Shown here in pieces: positions 12,051-23,729 of a stretch of DNA of 64,000 nucleotides (positions are counted from its first letter, which is position 1; every line of letters begins with the position of its first letter). Source of the DNA: Saururus chinensis (taxonomy: Eukaryota; Streptophyta; Magnoliopsida; Piperales; Saururaceae); the NCBI GenBank assembly GCA_035235625.1, contig CP141145.1:34204668-34268667 (forward strand). Direction: 5' to 3'. The position numbers and the translations under genes were made by a program. The notes beneath the pieces are model-generated. The model did not search any database. It was not told the DNA's origin and saw only the letters and a list, made by a program, of their open reading frames with translations.

Positions 12051-14425
12051 ATGCATACATCTCATGCATATCAATCATACCATACAATCATGCTTACACA
12101 CACCTCATGCAATCGGATCGTTACTTAACATCCAAGCATGGAATCATACAATCCTAGCATGCTGCTACTCATTCAAAGCATGCTTCATGAATTTACGAGT
12201 TCAAAGCTCCCCTACCTCGTAATCATGACGTTCGATGGCGAGCACACGACGGTGGCGGCGTCGGCGGCGGAGTTGGCGGTCAAAACCGTTGCCTGGCTGA
12301 GAGAGCTGCTGTCCCGAGGATTTTAGGATGCGCCGGAACTATCACGACCAAATAGAGTGTCAGAACTCAATGCGGTAAAAATCCGCGATCCACGGCGGCA
12401 CCCTAGGGCGGCCGGGAGAAATCTCATGCCAACATAAGTGGCGGTGCGACCATAGGTCGAGGGTGTACTCTGAAGATCAGCCGGTGGCTAAAACTTGCTC
12501 AGCCGGCCACAAAGACGTCGAAATCGGCCGTGGACAGCACCCAACGGCGACGATTTCGGTCAACAAAGGCCCACATAAGGACGGAGAGCGTGGGGCAACG
12601 CTCGAGAATCAAAGGAGAGGTGGTGGAGGACGGCTCTAGTGGTCAACTCCACTCGGTGGCAAAGCCAACCGATGGTTAGGTGGCACAAATGCGGCGCCTA
12701 AACCCAGAAGTACACGCGTGGCCACATGCACACGCGGCCCAAAAGGGCGGGGGAGAGGGCTGAAAGGGGGCGACCCAAGGCCCACAAAAGCCAACAGGGC
12801 TAAGGCCCTTAGCTGTGGCCAATCAAAGCGGCGACATCGCCGATCGCCACCCACAACCAAAACCCATGGTGCGGCGGCTGTGCATCTCGCACGGTATAGG
12901 GCAAATGACAAGCGGCCCATTCCGAGCGGTAGTATAATTAGGCCAAGTGGGGCTGACCCTCACTGTCGCCGAGCCGGGGCAGAGCCCATAATGGCCAAAT
13001 AGCATATGGCTCGCCGATGACCACGGCCCAAGACCACCCAAAGCGTCTAATTGGGCGGAGCAAGGCAATAGGGGCGAGGTGGGGTCGGAAACGGCAACCC
13101 CCTACCGACACTGGGTCGAGGTAGGCTGGACAGAGTCCATCCGATGGCCGGACGACGACCGGAAACACACCGGCGTCCAAAACATCCCACGGACAGTGAG
13201 ATGTGAATAGTAATAAAAACCCGACCAAAAGATCGGTAGCTCACCACGGAGTGAAGAAAGCATGGCGGCGGCTCCAGCTAGTGTCTATGGGTTCCTAGCG
13301 GCCAACTAAACATAAGTCTAGTTGAGAGCGGCCGCAAACGATGTCAAAATCGTACACCCACAGTGTAAAAACGGGATTGAAGGAGAGAAAAACCCGAAAA
13401 AAGTTCGGTACCTCGTGGAGGAGCGAAGAGGCCGTGGCGGCGGTCATGGCCGGTACCTACGGACTCGTGGCGGTGAGGCAAAGCGGATCCTGACAAGAAT
13501 CAATGGAATCCGACAACGGAGGAGGGAAAACGGAGCGACCGGATATGCCCTCGGGTTTTCTCTTCTCCTCTCTGGACGTGAAATTTCTTCTGGAAGTCGG
13601 TTCTGGAAAACTTACTGGACTCAGGTTTAAAAAGCCGCAATTTCACTATTCACCTTTTTTATTTTTACATTTATGTCCCCAATGCGCGTTAACTCACTGG
13701 TTACGCGCTATAGCTCCAAACTTCGCGCCGTAAGCGCGCAGCGAGGCCCGTGGCCTGCGACTAAGCCCCACACCCGACTCTACAGGTATAAATATGGGGA
13801 AAAGACACAAATACCCATACGCTGAAATGTCACATTTTCCTGCCGAAAATGACCAGAAAAATGGCAGAAAAATCCCAGAAAATCGTAGAAAAATCAGGGA
13901 CCTTACAAATATACCCTTAATTACATCCTTTTTGGGCCTAATTGGGGATTAGGCTCTAAACATCTTGCATAGCCTATTCCCAATTTGGAAATGGTTTAGT
14001 CCCTTTTCTTTTATAGGAAGAGTTGGGCTATACCTAATGAAAATTTAGGGTGAGAATATAGTTTTTAACTAGAATTAGAAAATTTGACAATTTAACCCAT
14101 AATTAGAGCTACAAAAATTCTGAAAATTTTTATAATACTTCCTTTGATGTTTAGGAAGTTTTGGATGCAAAACCCCAAGTTCGACCGTGGGCCCACAGGG
14201 GGTCCCGCTAAACCCTAATTTTTAAAAAATATGCAAAAATTCTAAAAATCCACAAATGGTTTGGATTTACTTAAAACTTATAAATATGAAGTTATTTTTA
14301 TTTAAAACCTTTGGAAATCACCTTTATTTACGAAAATCATCAAAATTGATCAGAAATGACATCAATCGCATAAAAGTAATGAAACATAATGAATTTAAAA
14401 CTGGTTCAAGACAAAGGTTCTTACA

Positions 14426-14806
14426 TGGCGTAAGTGACTATCGTGATATTGATAATACGATAGGATGGTTTTTCATTCCTTCACGCATTTTATGGGATAC
14501 GACAGTGGTACATATCATTTGATCAAATGCATGACATCATCAACGGTCCGATGTCTCAAAGTAATAATGCAATGATCGTGTGTGAAACACCAACTCTGTG
14601 TCAATATAGTTGTGTGGCACCATATAGACCTCCTTATTTGTCTACTGTGCAGCGTGCTCTTCCACATCAATCACCTTGCTGATACTCAATAGTACTTCCT
14701 CATCAACTGGAGGTGTATCCGTTGTAGTGCTATTACTGGCAGCAACATTTGAGACCACTACTTCGGGGTGGGAGACTTTGGATGTGTTGGAGGGATAATG
14801 TATGGG
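14426..14806. other. Spacer with a single palindromic-repeat unit
   Basis: Right of the LTR end, one degenerate unit (TATCGTGATATTGATAATAC, near 14441) resembles the 385-1375 minisatellite. Nothing else is recognised. Confidence 0.4.
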
Positions 14807-15109
14807 TCAGGGACAAATGCTAGAGGAACTTTTTGCACCTGGCTTTGCTTTTTGTTCCATACTTTCTATGTGTCCAAACTTAGCTAACTTCTCCTCCACG
14901 TAGCTACTGAAATGCTTCATCTTCTTCGAGCCCTGAGCAGCCACCTTCTTGAGTGGCTCCTCACCTTTAAAAGGTGGTTCAACAATGGTGTACCTTGACT
15001 TCCGAGGCACTGAAGGTAGGAAGGGTGCAACTTTCCTCATTAATTTCAGTTTATTTTTTTTTAGGAACCTCTTCTTTATTTGTGTGTTCCTTTTCTTTAT
15101 TTGATTTCC

Positions 15110-15240
15110 GTGGTTGTTCTGGTCCTTCCAAGGGTTGTTCCTCGACCTCTCGGGGTTGTTCCTTGACCTCCCGGGTTTCTTTCTGGAGCCTCTGGGATTG
15201 GTCCTGGACCTCCCGGACTCTTTCCTTCTTCTCCGAGGAT
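15110..15240 (-). repeat. GC-rich minisatellite within the low-complexity tail
   Basis: About four copies of a ~30-base unit based on TTCCTTGACCTCCCGGG. On the minus strand it encodes the Gly/Pro/Arg/Thr-rich stretch of the broken gene. Confidence 0.6.
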
Positions 15241-15409
15241 GGTTCCTTGATGGGCTAGGATTGCACGAACTTCTTCATTTATTTTCTTCAAAAATCTTGT
15301 TATCATGGCCTTTCCAACTTCAGACCCTTCTTCTGCTTTATTGGGGAGGTAGCTTTTGGTTCCCTTTTTTTTGCATATAAGAAATAAGCAATCACATTAG
15401 TACATACAC

Positions 15410-15660
15410 AATATACAAGTCCATTGTGTATCACCATATCGTATTGACTAAAACACGATAGAAGGCCTTATCGTGTTAACAATCACACGACCACAACCAT
15501 ATTGTTATCTTAACAAATTTCTATTTCAATGATCGTGTGATCGTTCACACCACAACAAAATCTTTTTTTTTAAATAACGATTTTTGAGGTTATCGTGTTC
15601 TTGATTACACGATTATCCCCATTCGAACACGATATATTAAAATGTCGTAACTACTCAAAA
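15410..15660. repeat. Degenerate palindromic units in an intron-like gap
   Basis: Words such as TATCGTGTTAACAATCACAC and TATCGTGTTCTTGATTACAC repeat the core of the 385-1375 minisatellite (GTGTTAT...ATAACAC with TATCG). Similar units lie at 16425-16720 and 17815-17945, again between the coding pieces of the broken gene or upstream of it. Confidence 0.6.
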
Positions 15661-17432
15661 TGAATTCCTTTTCATGAGAAAATGGTTGACAAACTTCTCT
15701 AGATTTTGAAGCTCTTGACTTGACCCGAACCAATAGCTATCCTTCGGTTCTTGGAGGAGGGGTTGATGCATGAGGGACTTCCGATTGAGGCGGTTCATGC
15801 AGTCACTTTGTCTCCGGTTCCTGTGGGGGTTGTATATGTTCTATGAGGCTTGTTGCCACCTCCAGATCATTTCTAACCCACTAGAGTGCAACTTCAACTC
15901 TCTCAATGTTCCATCCCCGCTCCCCGTTCATATTAGCCTTCTCCAAAACAACATCATAAATCCCGGTCATGTAGCATGACTAATGATTCAATGATGTCAT
16001 GGCCAGACTGTATATGCCATGACGTCTGGCCGTGGTGGGCATGGATGGGTTTCATTGTCTTATGTATCGTTGTCTGTGTACCCGCCTTCTTAGCCTTCGG
16101 GGTCCCCCATTGGCCATCCGTCCAAGTGGGCCTCTTTGGTAATTGGTGAGATTCGCATAACAACTTGGGAGTATGACTTCAGATGCATGAACACATCCTC
16201 ATACCACTTCCTCATCCAATAATGAACAAGAAGTTTTTTCCTTGCCTTTTCGTCAATTGGGTAAGTTTAGCGGTCTTCTCCACGTCGCTCAAAAGATGGG
16301 TAAATCCAGGCCACCTCCTGCAACTTGGGCTACATGGAGGACCACTGGGAGCCCATATGGACATATCCTCATAATACCATACTTGGTGAATAATACAAAA
16401 CAAACTGGTCAATAGTGTAAGTATGATAATTTAATCGTGTTATGTATAACATGCTTTGCGGTAGCATCATGTTATCAATTACACGCTAGTCAATTATCGT
16501 GAAATGCAATATACACGATATGGTACTCAGTTGTCTTATCGAGCACATAATATTTCTACGTGTGTATTATACCTCGTATTTTTCGTAAACACGATCGACT
16601 TAATATCGTGTGAGCGATACAACGATATACATGTGTTTGTAGAAATATCATGTCATTCGAATGAAAATAAGAGAATTCATCGTGATATTTATAATACGAG
16701 AGTTACCTGGAGCACAAATGAAGCCCCAATGAGAATTCCAACCTGGGTGGAGCACTCATCTTGTCTACTCATGATGTTTCGGTGGGCTAATGATATGCCT
16801 CTCATCAAAATTTCATACACAGCCCCAGCCCAATTGTACCTCCTCACAACCGACAGATCATCTATGTAATCACATAGTTGGGGATATGGCTCTGTTGCTC
16901 TATGTGAATAACACGAAGACCCCCGTATGCATGATAACCAACCGTGCTAAGTCCTAATTTGACACAGTCTGTGTGTTGGCAAGCACTTCTTTCAACATGT
17001 CTTCAAGTCCATTCTTCTCTGGCTGCTTCCCTTGGAAGAACTTCATGTAGAATTGCTCCTTACCTTGGGTAGCATTCTCCTTGCTACTTTCTAATTTACA
17101 TGGGTTCCCTTTTCCACTCAAACCCGTGATCGTTGTCACTCCATCCATCGTAAGGGGTGAGTCGTCCCATCACTCACCAATGAGAACATCGAAGAGCGGC
17201 CTAAAGATGATGATGGACTCGCAATCATATACTAGGTAGAACCCAGTTTCCGCCAAGATAGCCTTGTATCCTAGACGTGAATCTATAAGGTCTTTTGATA
17301 AATGGAGTCCAGTGGGGAAACTGTTCGTTCCCAAACCCAGTCTTCTCCCGTAGATTCTCTTCTTCTTATCTTCTATTGCCTTCACTGACTCCGCCATTTT
17401 TTGTATTACTATAACTTTATGTCTGCAAAATT

Positions 17433-17433
<1 letters not shown>

Positions 17434-17499
<66 letters not shown>
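17434..17499. repeat. (AT)n microsatellite
   Basis: About 33 uninterrupted AT units. A shorter AT run (17714-17735) lies on the other side of the palindrome at 17500-17713, as if one array had been split by insertion. Confidence 0.95.
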
Positions 17500-17502
<3 letters not shown>

Positions 17503-17713
17503 CCATTTATATAAGCCCGGGCTCATATATGCTTACGTGAGCCCGGGCTCCATCGGCCATCGGATTTACATCCGGCGGCTCATAATTTTTATGGGTAATA
17601 CTCATGAGTTTAAACTCATGAATATTATGGGCCGCTGGATATAAATCCGACTACCCATAGAGCCCGGGCTCACGTAGGTGTATATGAGCCCGGGCTCATA
17701 TAAACTTTTTCCA
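17500..17713. mobile_element. Palindromic (foldback) MITE inside the AT microsatellite
   Basis: A near-perfect inverted repeat of about 100 bp per arm centred at ACTCATGAGTTTAAACTCATG (about 17613). Each arm has GAGCCCGGGCTC twice, a CTACGTGAGCC-type segment and TCGGATTTA(C/T)ATCC. The CG-rich arms contrast with the AT host sequence. AT repeats on both sides suit a TA-targeting element, but the ends do not match known Stowaway ends. Confidence 0.75.
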
Positions 17714-17735
17714 TATATATATATATATATATATA

Positions 17736-20000
17736 TCAACAATGGGTCATGACCATAATCAATAGGCGCATTGATTCACATTATGTAACTAATTTCTTTA
17801 TATATGCTAAATAGATATATCATGTTATCGGATATATGAAAAAATGACCTCTCATACACGTTATCAAAACTATGGAATATCATGTTGCCAACGTCTTATC
17901 AAACACACAATATATGACTTATCGTATTTTTAAAAACACGATATGCTACTTCAAGTGTTCTAATACACAAAATACCAAAAATCATGCATTCGAATATACA
18001 ATGTAGATTTTGAGAAAGGCCTTACCACAAAACTGATCCAAGCCTGATTAACCCCTCGATCAGTGACTGATTTGCTCTAAAGTTCACTCCTTTACTGGGA
18101 TCGCGTTAAATGGAACCTTGCTACATGGCCGAAACTTGCTTTGGGGTGGAAAGTTTCAAAATCACCTTGCAAAAACAAGATGAAACGGAACTAATGCCAT
18201 AGTTTTTTCGTAATCTCTTTCTGGGAAAAAATATCCTAATCTTAGAAAAACCGACTGGAGTTTTTTGCAATCGCTAATCGGATGGGTCGTAAAACCTCCA
18301 CTCATGCTGCGCGAACGCTGCTCATTGCTCCAAATGACAAAATCAAAGGTGAGATGGGTCAAAAATTGGAATGAAGTCTTCTCATAGAGGAAGCGCCAGT
18401 ATATGAAGTTGTTTGCATGTATAGGTGACTTCTTGAGAGTTTTACACAATATAAAACCTTGACATGTATTAGGGGTATTTTTTGTCTAAAAATTAGCTAA
18501 CATCATGTTATTCTAAGTTTGATGACATTTCTGTTTAAAACCCAGAGAATATGAAATTTTTTATTCTTCCTCCCTGCAATATAGAAAAAACTCCCCGTCT
18601 TTTATGTCGTGCTGCATTCCTCTCTTGTATACTCTTCATCTCTTGTATACTATTCCTCATTTAACATACCAGTAATAACAAAAAAAGTACCCGCACCTTC
18701 AAAGGGCAATTTTATATCTCTTTCAAACATTTCAAGGTAATCTCAAAGTAAAACTCACGAGTGATGCAGACAATAGGTTTTAAAGTGAGATTTTATAAGG
18801 AAGAGGAGCATTTTCTCCATTGATAATTGCTCTGAATATTTGTTTAATTGAAAGGATCAAGATCTATAGAACTACTGAAGAAGTTGATCCATCATCCGAC
18901 TGAGATTGGAAAACCACATTGGAGATATTTATAGAAGAAAACCAGCTCATTGCAGACACAAGCCCAACAACCTAAGACTGACATTCCCACTTTCTCACAG
19001 AGGCTGGCATCACCGTTACTAGTCACAAGTGACCTACGGGGAGCCAAATGACAAAAAAGTCTTTATCATGTGCTGAGCCGTTCTGCAGCGGACCCCAGGA
19101 AAAGGACCGGGGGGCTTGTTCATCTCTCAAATTCGTGTGGGTCGTCATGGACTTGTGGGTTGAGTTGGTTCGACCCATGAAATTGTGAGGTTGGGTTGGG
19201 TCGGGTCGGGACCAGACATTAATGAGTTAGGTTGCTTTTAAAGAGCCCTGACACTTGTTTATTTACATTGTCAAAAAGAACCCTTCCGACTCGATCAAAC
19301 GATAAAAAAAATTCATAAACTTTTATTGTTTTGGTGCGTGGAGCTGCTAACAAGTGGGTTACTGAAGTCAGTATTTTAAAACCAACCCGGCCTGTACATT
19401 TAACCCGGTCTACATTTTGGGCCGAGTTATTTTCAGGTTAAATTTGGGTTTCACCCGGTTGTATCGGATTTATGCCGAGTTGAATCGAAAAACCTAGACT
19501 CAACCACTAATTTCAGTTAGTAGCCCGTTTAATTTTAAAAACATTGACTAAAATATAAAAAATAAGCGAAGGAGAGAAGAACCAAAATAGATAAGAAAAA
19601 GAACTTTTATTAAAACTCTAAATTTACAAAATTTTGGTCCTGGACACAAATAAAAGAAAGTCATAATTAAGTTGCTTACTAACAAAATCAAATAAGATTC
19701 ATTAAGTCTGGAGATGCCCTCCAGTACTTGCCAGTTGAACATTATCCATCTATATGCGACATTCTTTTAATAAGATTGAGTTTTTCATGTTCCCCCTTGA
19801 TAATGAGCTAAGTGTACCTTTTATCCACTACATCAACGATATATATGCTAGCAGATGTTAACATCAATATCATTGACATTAATGTAAACTAGCATGCTTG
19901 GCCGGGCTCTACATACTTTTCGTGGCATACAGGCCTAACATGGCATATAAATAAACATATAAAACCTCTTTTGTGGCTATGTACTATTGTTACCGGACTC
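17736..20000. other. No gene recognised
   Basis: The frame at 18162-18449 (minus) has no recognised motif. 19130-19540 is rich in GGGTCGGGTCG and GACCCGGC words of the kind found near hAT ends, but no paired termini were found. Confidence 0.4.
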
Positions 20001-20010
20001 GAGTAGTGGC

Positions 20011-20310
20011 TATAAAACCCAGTTCGACCCAGCCACCGGTTGAAACAGTTTGGTCTAGACCCGGTCCTTCCTCTGGGCTGAAGCAACCAAGTACTAACCT
20101 TTGGAAGAGCGGGTCATTGTAGACCGGAGCGGGTGGACCCGTGGGCCGTGACCAGCCCGAACAGTCTGAACGAGTTGCTTCCAAACCCCTTTCCTTCCAA
20201 ACTCCACTTCCAGTATGGCTTCCCCCTCGGTCGACGTCCCTCTCCAGTGGACCCATCCACATCCGGTGCCCTGCATATCAGCCTCTCTCCTCTTTCGTCT
20301 CCCTCCCAGC
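20011..20310 (+). other. Possible promoter and first exon, unsupported downstream
   Basis: A TATAAAA at 20011-20017 is followed about 200 bases later by an ATGGCTTCC start at 20216 in a locally CG-rich stretch. The 31 codons before a GTAAAC donor-like site (near 20313) begin MASPSVDVPLQW. If it is not spliced, a stop follows four codons later. No second exon was recognised in 20320-21160, so this may be chance or a gene remnant. Confidence 0.2.
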
Positions 20311-21177
20311 AGTAAACAATAGCACCTTTCATATGAAGATATTTGTGCCATGATTGTTGTCACACTTGTTGGGTTTTCGTCTCCGATGATTGAAGAGTGG
20401 CGTCGGATGATTCTAATGTGAAATTTTAAAAAAAATTAATAAAAAGTGAACATTTTTTCTGGAATCAACTACTCCAAGATAGAAACTCGAAGGTTTGGTG
20501 CTGATAGAAGACGTTCCCAGAGCTTTTGTCGTCAGCTACAGTATCAGGCTTCTCTATCTGCAATATTCTTCTTATGGTGCTGGTTATTGAGAAATATACT
20601 CATGGGCGACTCAATTGTGTTATTTTGATTGCAAGCTCAGCTGACCACTAACTATTTACCCTATAGTTATTTCCCTACCTTCCTTTAATTAATCTTTCTT
20701 GCTTTATTCCCTGATGTCTTAGCTTAATTAGTTTTGTTTCTGCCTGTTTTTTATTTTTGTTATGTTTTGGAGAAGCTCCTCACCACCTGTTCAACCATAT
20801 GGTCATTTAAAGTTTCATGGTCCTCCTTCTCACATACTAGAATGTTAATAACCAGTTTTTTGGTTTTGGCCCATTGCGGACCCGGACGGATAGCTGCAGT
20901 TTCTAGTTGTTAATAATACTTGTTTATGCCTAACGTCGTTCTATATTTAAAATTGACACATTTAGAAGTTTGGTTTTAAAAAAATTTAGACCAAAATCCT
21001 ACTCAATTTCATATTACATACTAGAATTTGGGGTTTTTCAAATGCACGACAAAATTCAATTTTCATATGAACACAATAAACAACATATTAATCCCTCAAA
21101 TCTTAATTAGATAAATAAAAAATAATTAATTAATTTATAATAAAATAATAAAAATAAAAAATAATTTATAACACATA

Positions 21178-21939
21178 AATGAACATAAACTATAACCATG
21201 GAAGGCCATATCGATATGCATGAGAGTATCGATGACCATAGATACTAGTACGCGCCGATAATATACTTTATACCCGCCGAAACGGACATAAACCTTTTTA
21301 TAAACATAAAAAAATATTATAACTAATAATATATCATTATAATACTTCTTTTAAAATATAATAAAACTATATAATACCGTATAAACCGATACGGGTATTC
21401 TAAAATTAATTTATTCAGAACCATATATTATTATGCTTTTTGTCCCATATAAATTATTGGTCATTCTTTCTTATATTAAGTGCTTTAAAATTAATTTATT
21501 TTAAAAATAAATAATACGCTTAATATGAATCTAAGTTATATGTTTAAATAAATATATATTTGTGGAACATTATATGTAAAAAAAATAATTATGTAAATTG
21601 TATGGAACTACCCATATTGATCTCATATAACTTTAAAAATATTATTTTTAATATAACTAAAACTTAAACTTTCAAAGAAGTTAGATTTGAATTGTATTTT
21701 TTATTTTTAAGAAAAAAATTTATTTATTTTTAAATTAATCTTTTAATTAAAAAATTATTTTTTTAAAATTATTTTTAAATAAAAAATTATTTTTTAAAAT
21801 ATAATATCGATACGTATTGGCCGTATTGATATAATACGGCTGGTACATATCACAAAATTATGTGGGGGGTGTATCAACCCCATACCGTATCAGTATCGAT
21901 CGATATGGGTACATATCGCCCGATAAGGCCTTCTATGAC
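21178..21939. mobile_element. Terminal-inverted-repeat element, about 760 bp
   Basis: Left side CCATGGAAGGCCATATCG and right side, inverted, TCATAGAAGGCCTTATCG, with further mirrored words (TATCGATATG against CGATCGATATGG). The same 11 bases, TATAACACATA, flank it at 21167-21177 and 21940-21950 and may be its target duplication. The left terminal repeat starts some 20 bases inside that point, so the boundary is uncertain. It has no coding capacity. Confidence 0.45.
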
Positions 21940-21950
21940 TATAACACATA

Positions 21951-23729
21951 GTTAGATAATTATAAATACAACACCTATTGCTATTCTCAATTACATAATG
22001 CATATATGGTTTAGACATGGACACAGGGTCTAGAAATTTTTCCCGAGAAAAACTTTCACATAAAAATTCCCTTGTTTTATTATTTTTTTTATTTTGTATG
22101 TTTCATTAGACACTTAAGAATTCAGCACTGAGGATAAAAATCTAAGTTTGATTTTTATTAAAGGAGGAGATACATCATGTAGTTAGTTTGATTGCAAACT
22201 AAAAGCATTGTCATCTCGGTTTGTCCACCCTTTAAACAAACAAATAATAGCTAAAAAGTAAGATTTTTTTTTTTTGTAAATTGAGCTTGTTTTATTTAGG
22301 TATCAAATTCAAAAAGTTGAGAAGTATACTTATGTTTGTCTCTAATTTTGTAGTTGCAAAAAAATTTATATTTTTTATGAATTGCATGCTCTTAGATCCA
22401 AATTTTGTATCATTCATTAGTGAAAAATCTTAAATCTTACATGTCAAAAATTTGTATGATGTTGAAAATAAGAAGTTAATCTTTAGAGTTGAAAAATCTA
22501 ATGAAAAATTACATGAGTTAAAGGCAAACAACAATTCAATAAATTCTCATAGTCGGTTAATGGCCAAAATAGGAATGACAAGAGTGAGTTAAGTTATGTC
22601 AATCACAAAACTCAAATTTTATGGGGATTACTAAATTTATCTAAACTAATAAATTGAATTAGAATGGTGCTAGTTTTTAAAATTCTTAAACCATTTGTTA
22701 GATTTCACACTCCTAAAGAAGAAATAGATTTTTCATAATAAATTACTTAAATGGGTTAGAGGATAAGGTTCAAAACCCAGGGCATTGGGCTTACACACAA
22801 AGTTCCCTAAGATCTCCACATTCCCATAATGAACATCATAAGAAAAATCATAATTTGGGTTCAAAACCTCTTGGACAAATTTAAGATGACAAGAATTCTA
22901 AAGTTCATCATTAGTTTGTAAAAACAAAAATGTTTTGGGTGAAGAAGATGGAAAATACATAGCAAACATTGAAAGAAAACTAATATCACAAATTGCACAA
23001 GGCATAAACATAGAGAGAAGTTACATAAAGCATAGTAATTGATCGAGGGAAAACAGAATTTTTTTACGGACCAAATTACCATAGAAGCAATCTTAGTATG
23101 CCTCATCTCATACGAGCCATACTTTGGAAAGCCATTTTTTTGTCAAGTTACCTGTTGAAGCTTTCTTGTTTTTTGTACACTCACAGACCATGCATGTTTT
23201 ATAGCATGGTACAACGATATGATTTTGAGCACCTATTTTATTATTTATCTGAGATCTAAACTTCTCCTTTGTTACGGTAATTAATGAGATTATAATAAAC
23301 CCACAATTCAATTGATAAGTGGATTTTTAATAGCTTTATGCAACATATAACAAATAAAAAGGCGATCACATATGTGAATTTTGGGATGACTGTTTTAGCC
23401 CTTTACAAAGGGCCCTCATTTTGGAGGTTGGGGCCCAGCCAATTAAGCTTTTGAATTTTATCCATAAGAATTTTAGTAATTGAACCGCTGAAAACTTCCA
23501 CCCTACCCGTTATCTTTATCTTTACCTTTATTGGAGTCAAATTGTAAATTCTGCGGTGAAAATAAAAAAGCTTGCAGATATGATGCCAGTCTATCCAGAT
23601 AAAAGATCTGAAGTTCTCATGGTTTCTTTGCATAACAAGAAGGATTCTTCCGAGCAGTTGTATTTCAATATTATTCATAAAGTTGAGTACAAAAACAAAG
23701 AACAAAAAAGGGAAAGAAAACTTCTACCT
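21951..23729. other. AT-rich, no gene recognised
   Basis: No coding exon or element ends were recognised. The last ~150 bases are presumably the 3' untranslated region of the L11 gene on the minus strand. Confidence 0.4.

Larger units (their letters stand above)
9355..13907 (+). mobile_element. Solo LTR, family A, 4553 bp, TSD AATAT
   Basis: Starts TGTAACGCCCGAG and ends GGGACCTTACA, the TG...CA ends typical of Gypsy-type LTRs. It is flanked by the exact 5-bp duplication AATAT (9350-9354 and 13908-13912). There is no internal region, so it is a product of LTR-LTR recombination. It is unusually long for an LTR; among plant elements such sizes are known mainly from Ogre/Tat-type Gypsy families, which is only a suggestion here. 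The 5' half is built of short tandem repeats; 12230-13350 is CpG-rich. The several long open frames in it (10000-10549, 11313-11867, 12636-13228) read through repeats or GC-rich DNA and are not credible genes. Confidence 0.9.
7713..14425 (+). mobile_element. 5'-truncated family B LTR, split by a solo LTR A
   Basis: Segments 7713-9349 and 13913-14425 together match the solo LTRs at 42908-45222 and, inverted, 54199-57401. Shared marks are GGTCCAG...GTCTCAATAA, ATATAATATCCCTG, the cluster of GATCGATC-type words at 8715-8790, and GGGCCTAATTGGGG after the insertion. The 3' end is GGTTCTTACA at 14425. The first kilobase of the LTR is missing at the 7712 breakpoint, so no target duplication can be checked; the five bases after the end are TGGCG. 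Confidence 0.7.
14807..17400 (-). pseudogene. Broken TE-type gene, plant-mobile-domain/DUF1985-like
   Basis: Pieces on the minus strand, in order: an N-terminal piece from 17397 (MAESVKAIEDKKKR, then ETGFYLVYDCES), broken by an in-frame TGA at 17170-17172 and resuming as WDDSPLTMDGVTTITGLSG to 16954; a piece at about 16880-16727 (DYIDDLSVVRRYNWAGAVYE, then GILIGASFVLQ before a GTAACT donor); a piece at 16400-16150 (VWYYEH in one frame, continuing in another); and a low-complexity Gly/Pro/Arg-rich then Lys/Ser-rich tail, 15306-14807. The order TGL...YNWAGA...LQVWYYEH resembles the plant mobile domain and DUF1985 proteins carried by MULE-type transposons, usually followed by a Ulp1 protease, which is absent here. 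Several frameshifts and the stop make it a pseudogene. The family assignment is from motif resemblance only. Confidence 0.5.

Noticed and set aside
12636..13247. Long frames on both strands in the CpG-rich part of LTR A
   Set aside because: GC-rich sequence lacks chance stops on both strands; no motif, no consistent splice context, and the segment lies within a solo LTR.
17170..17526. Protein starting with a run of Ile-Tyr
   Set aside because: The run is the AT microsatellite read in frame; the true start of the broken gene is the Met at 17397.
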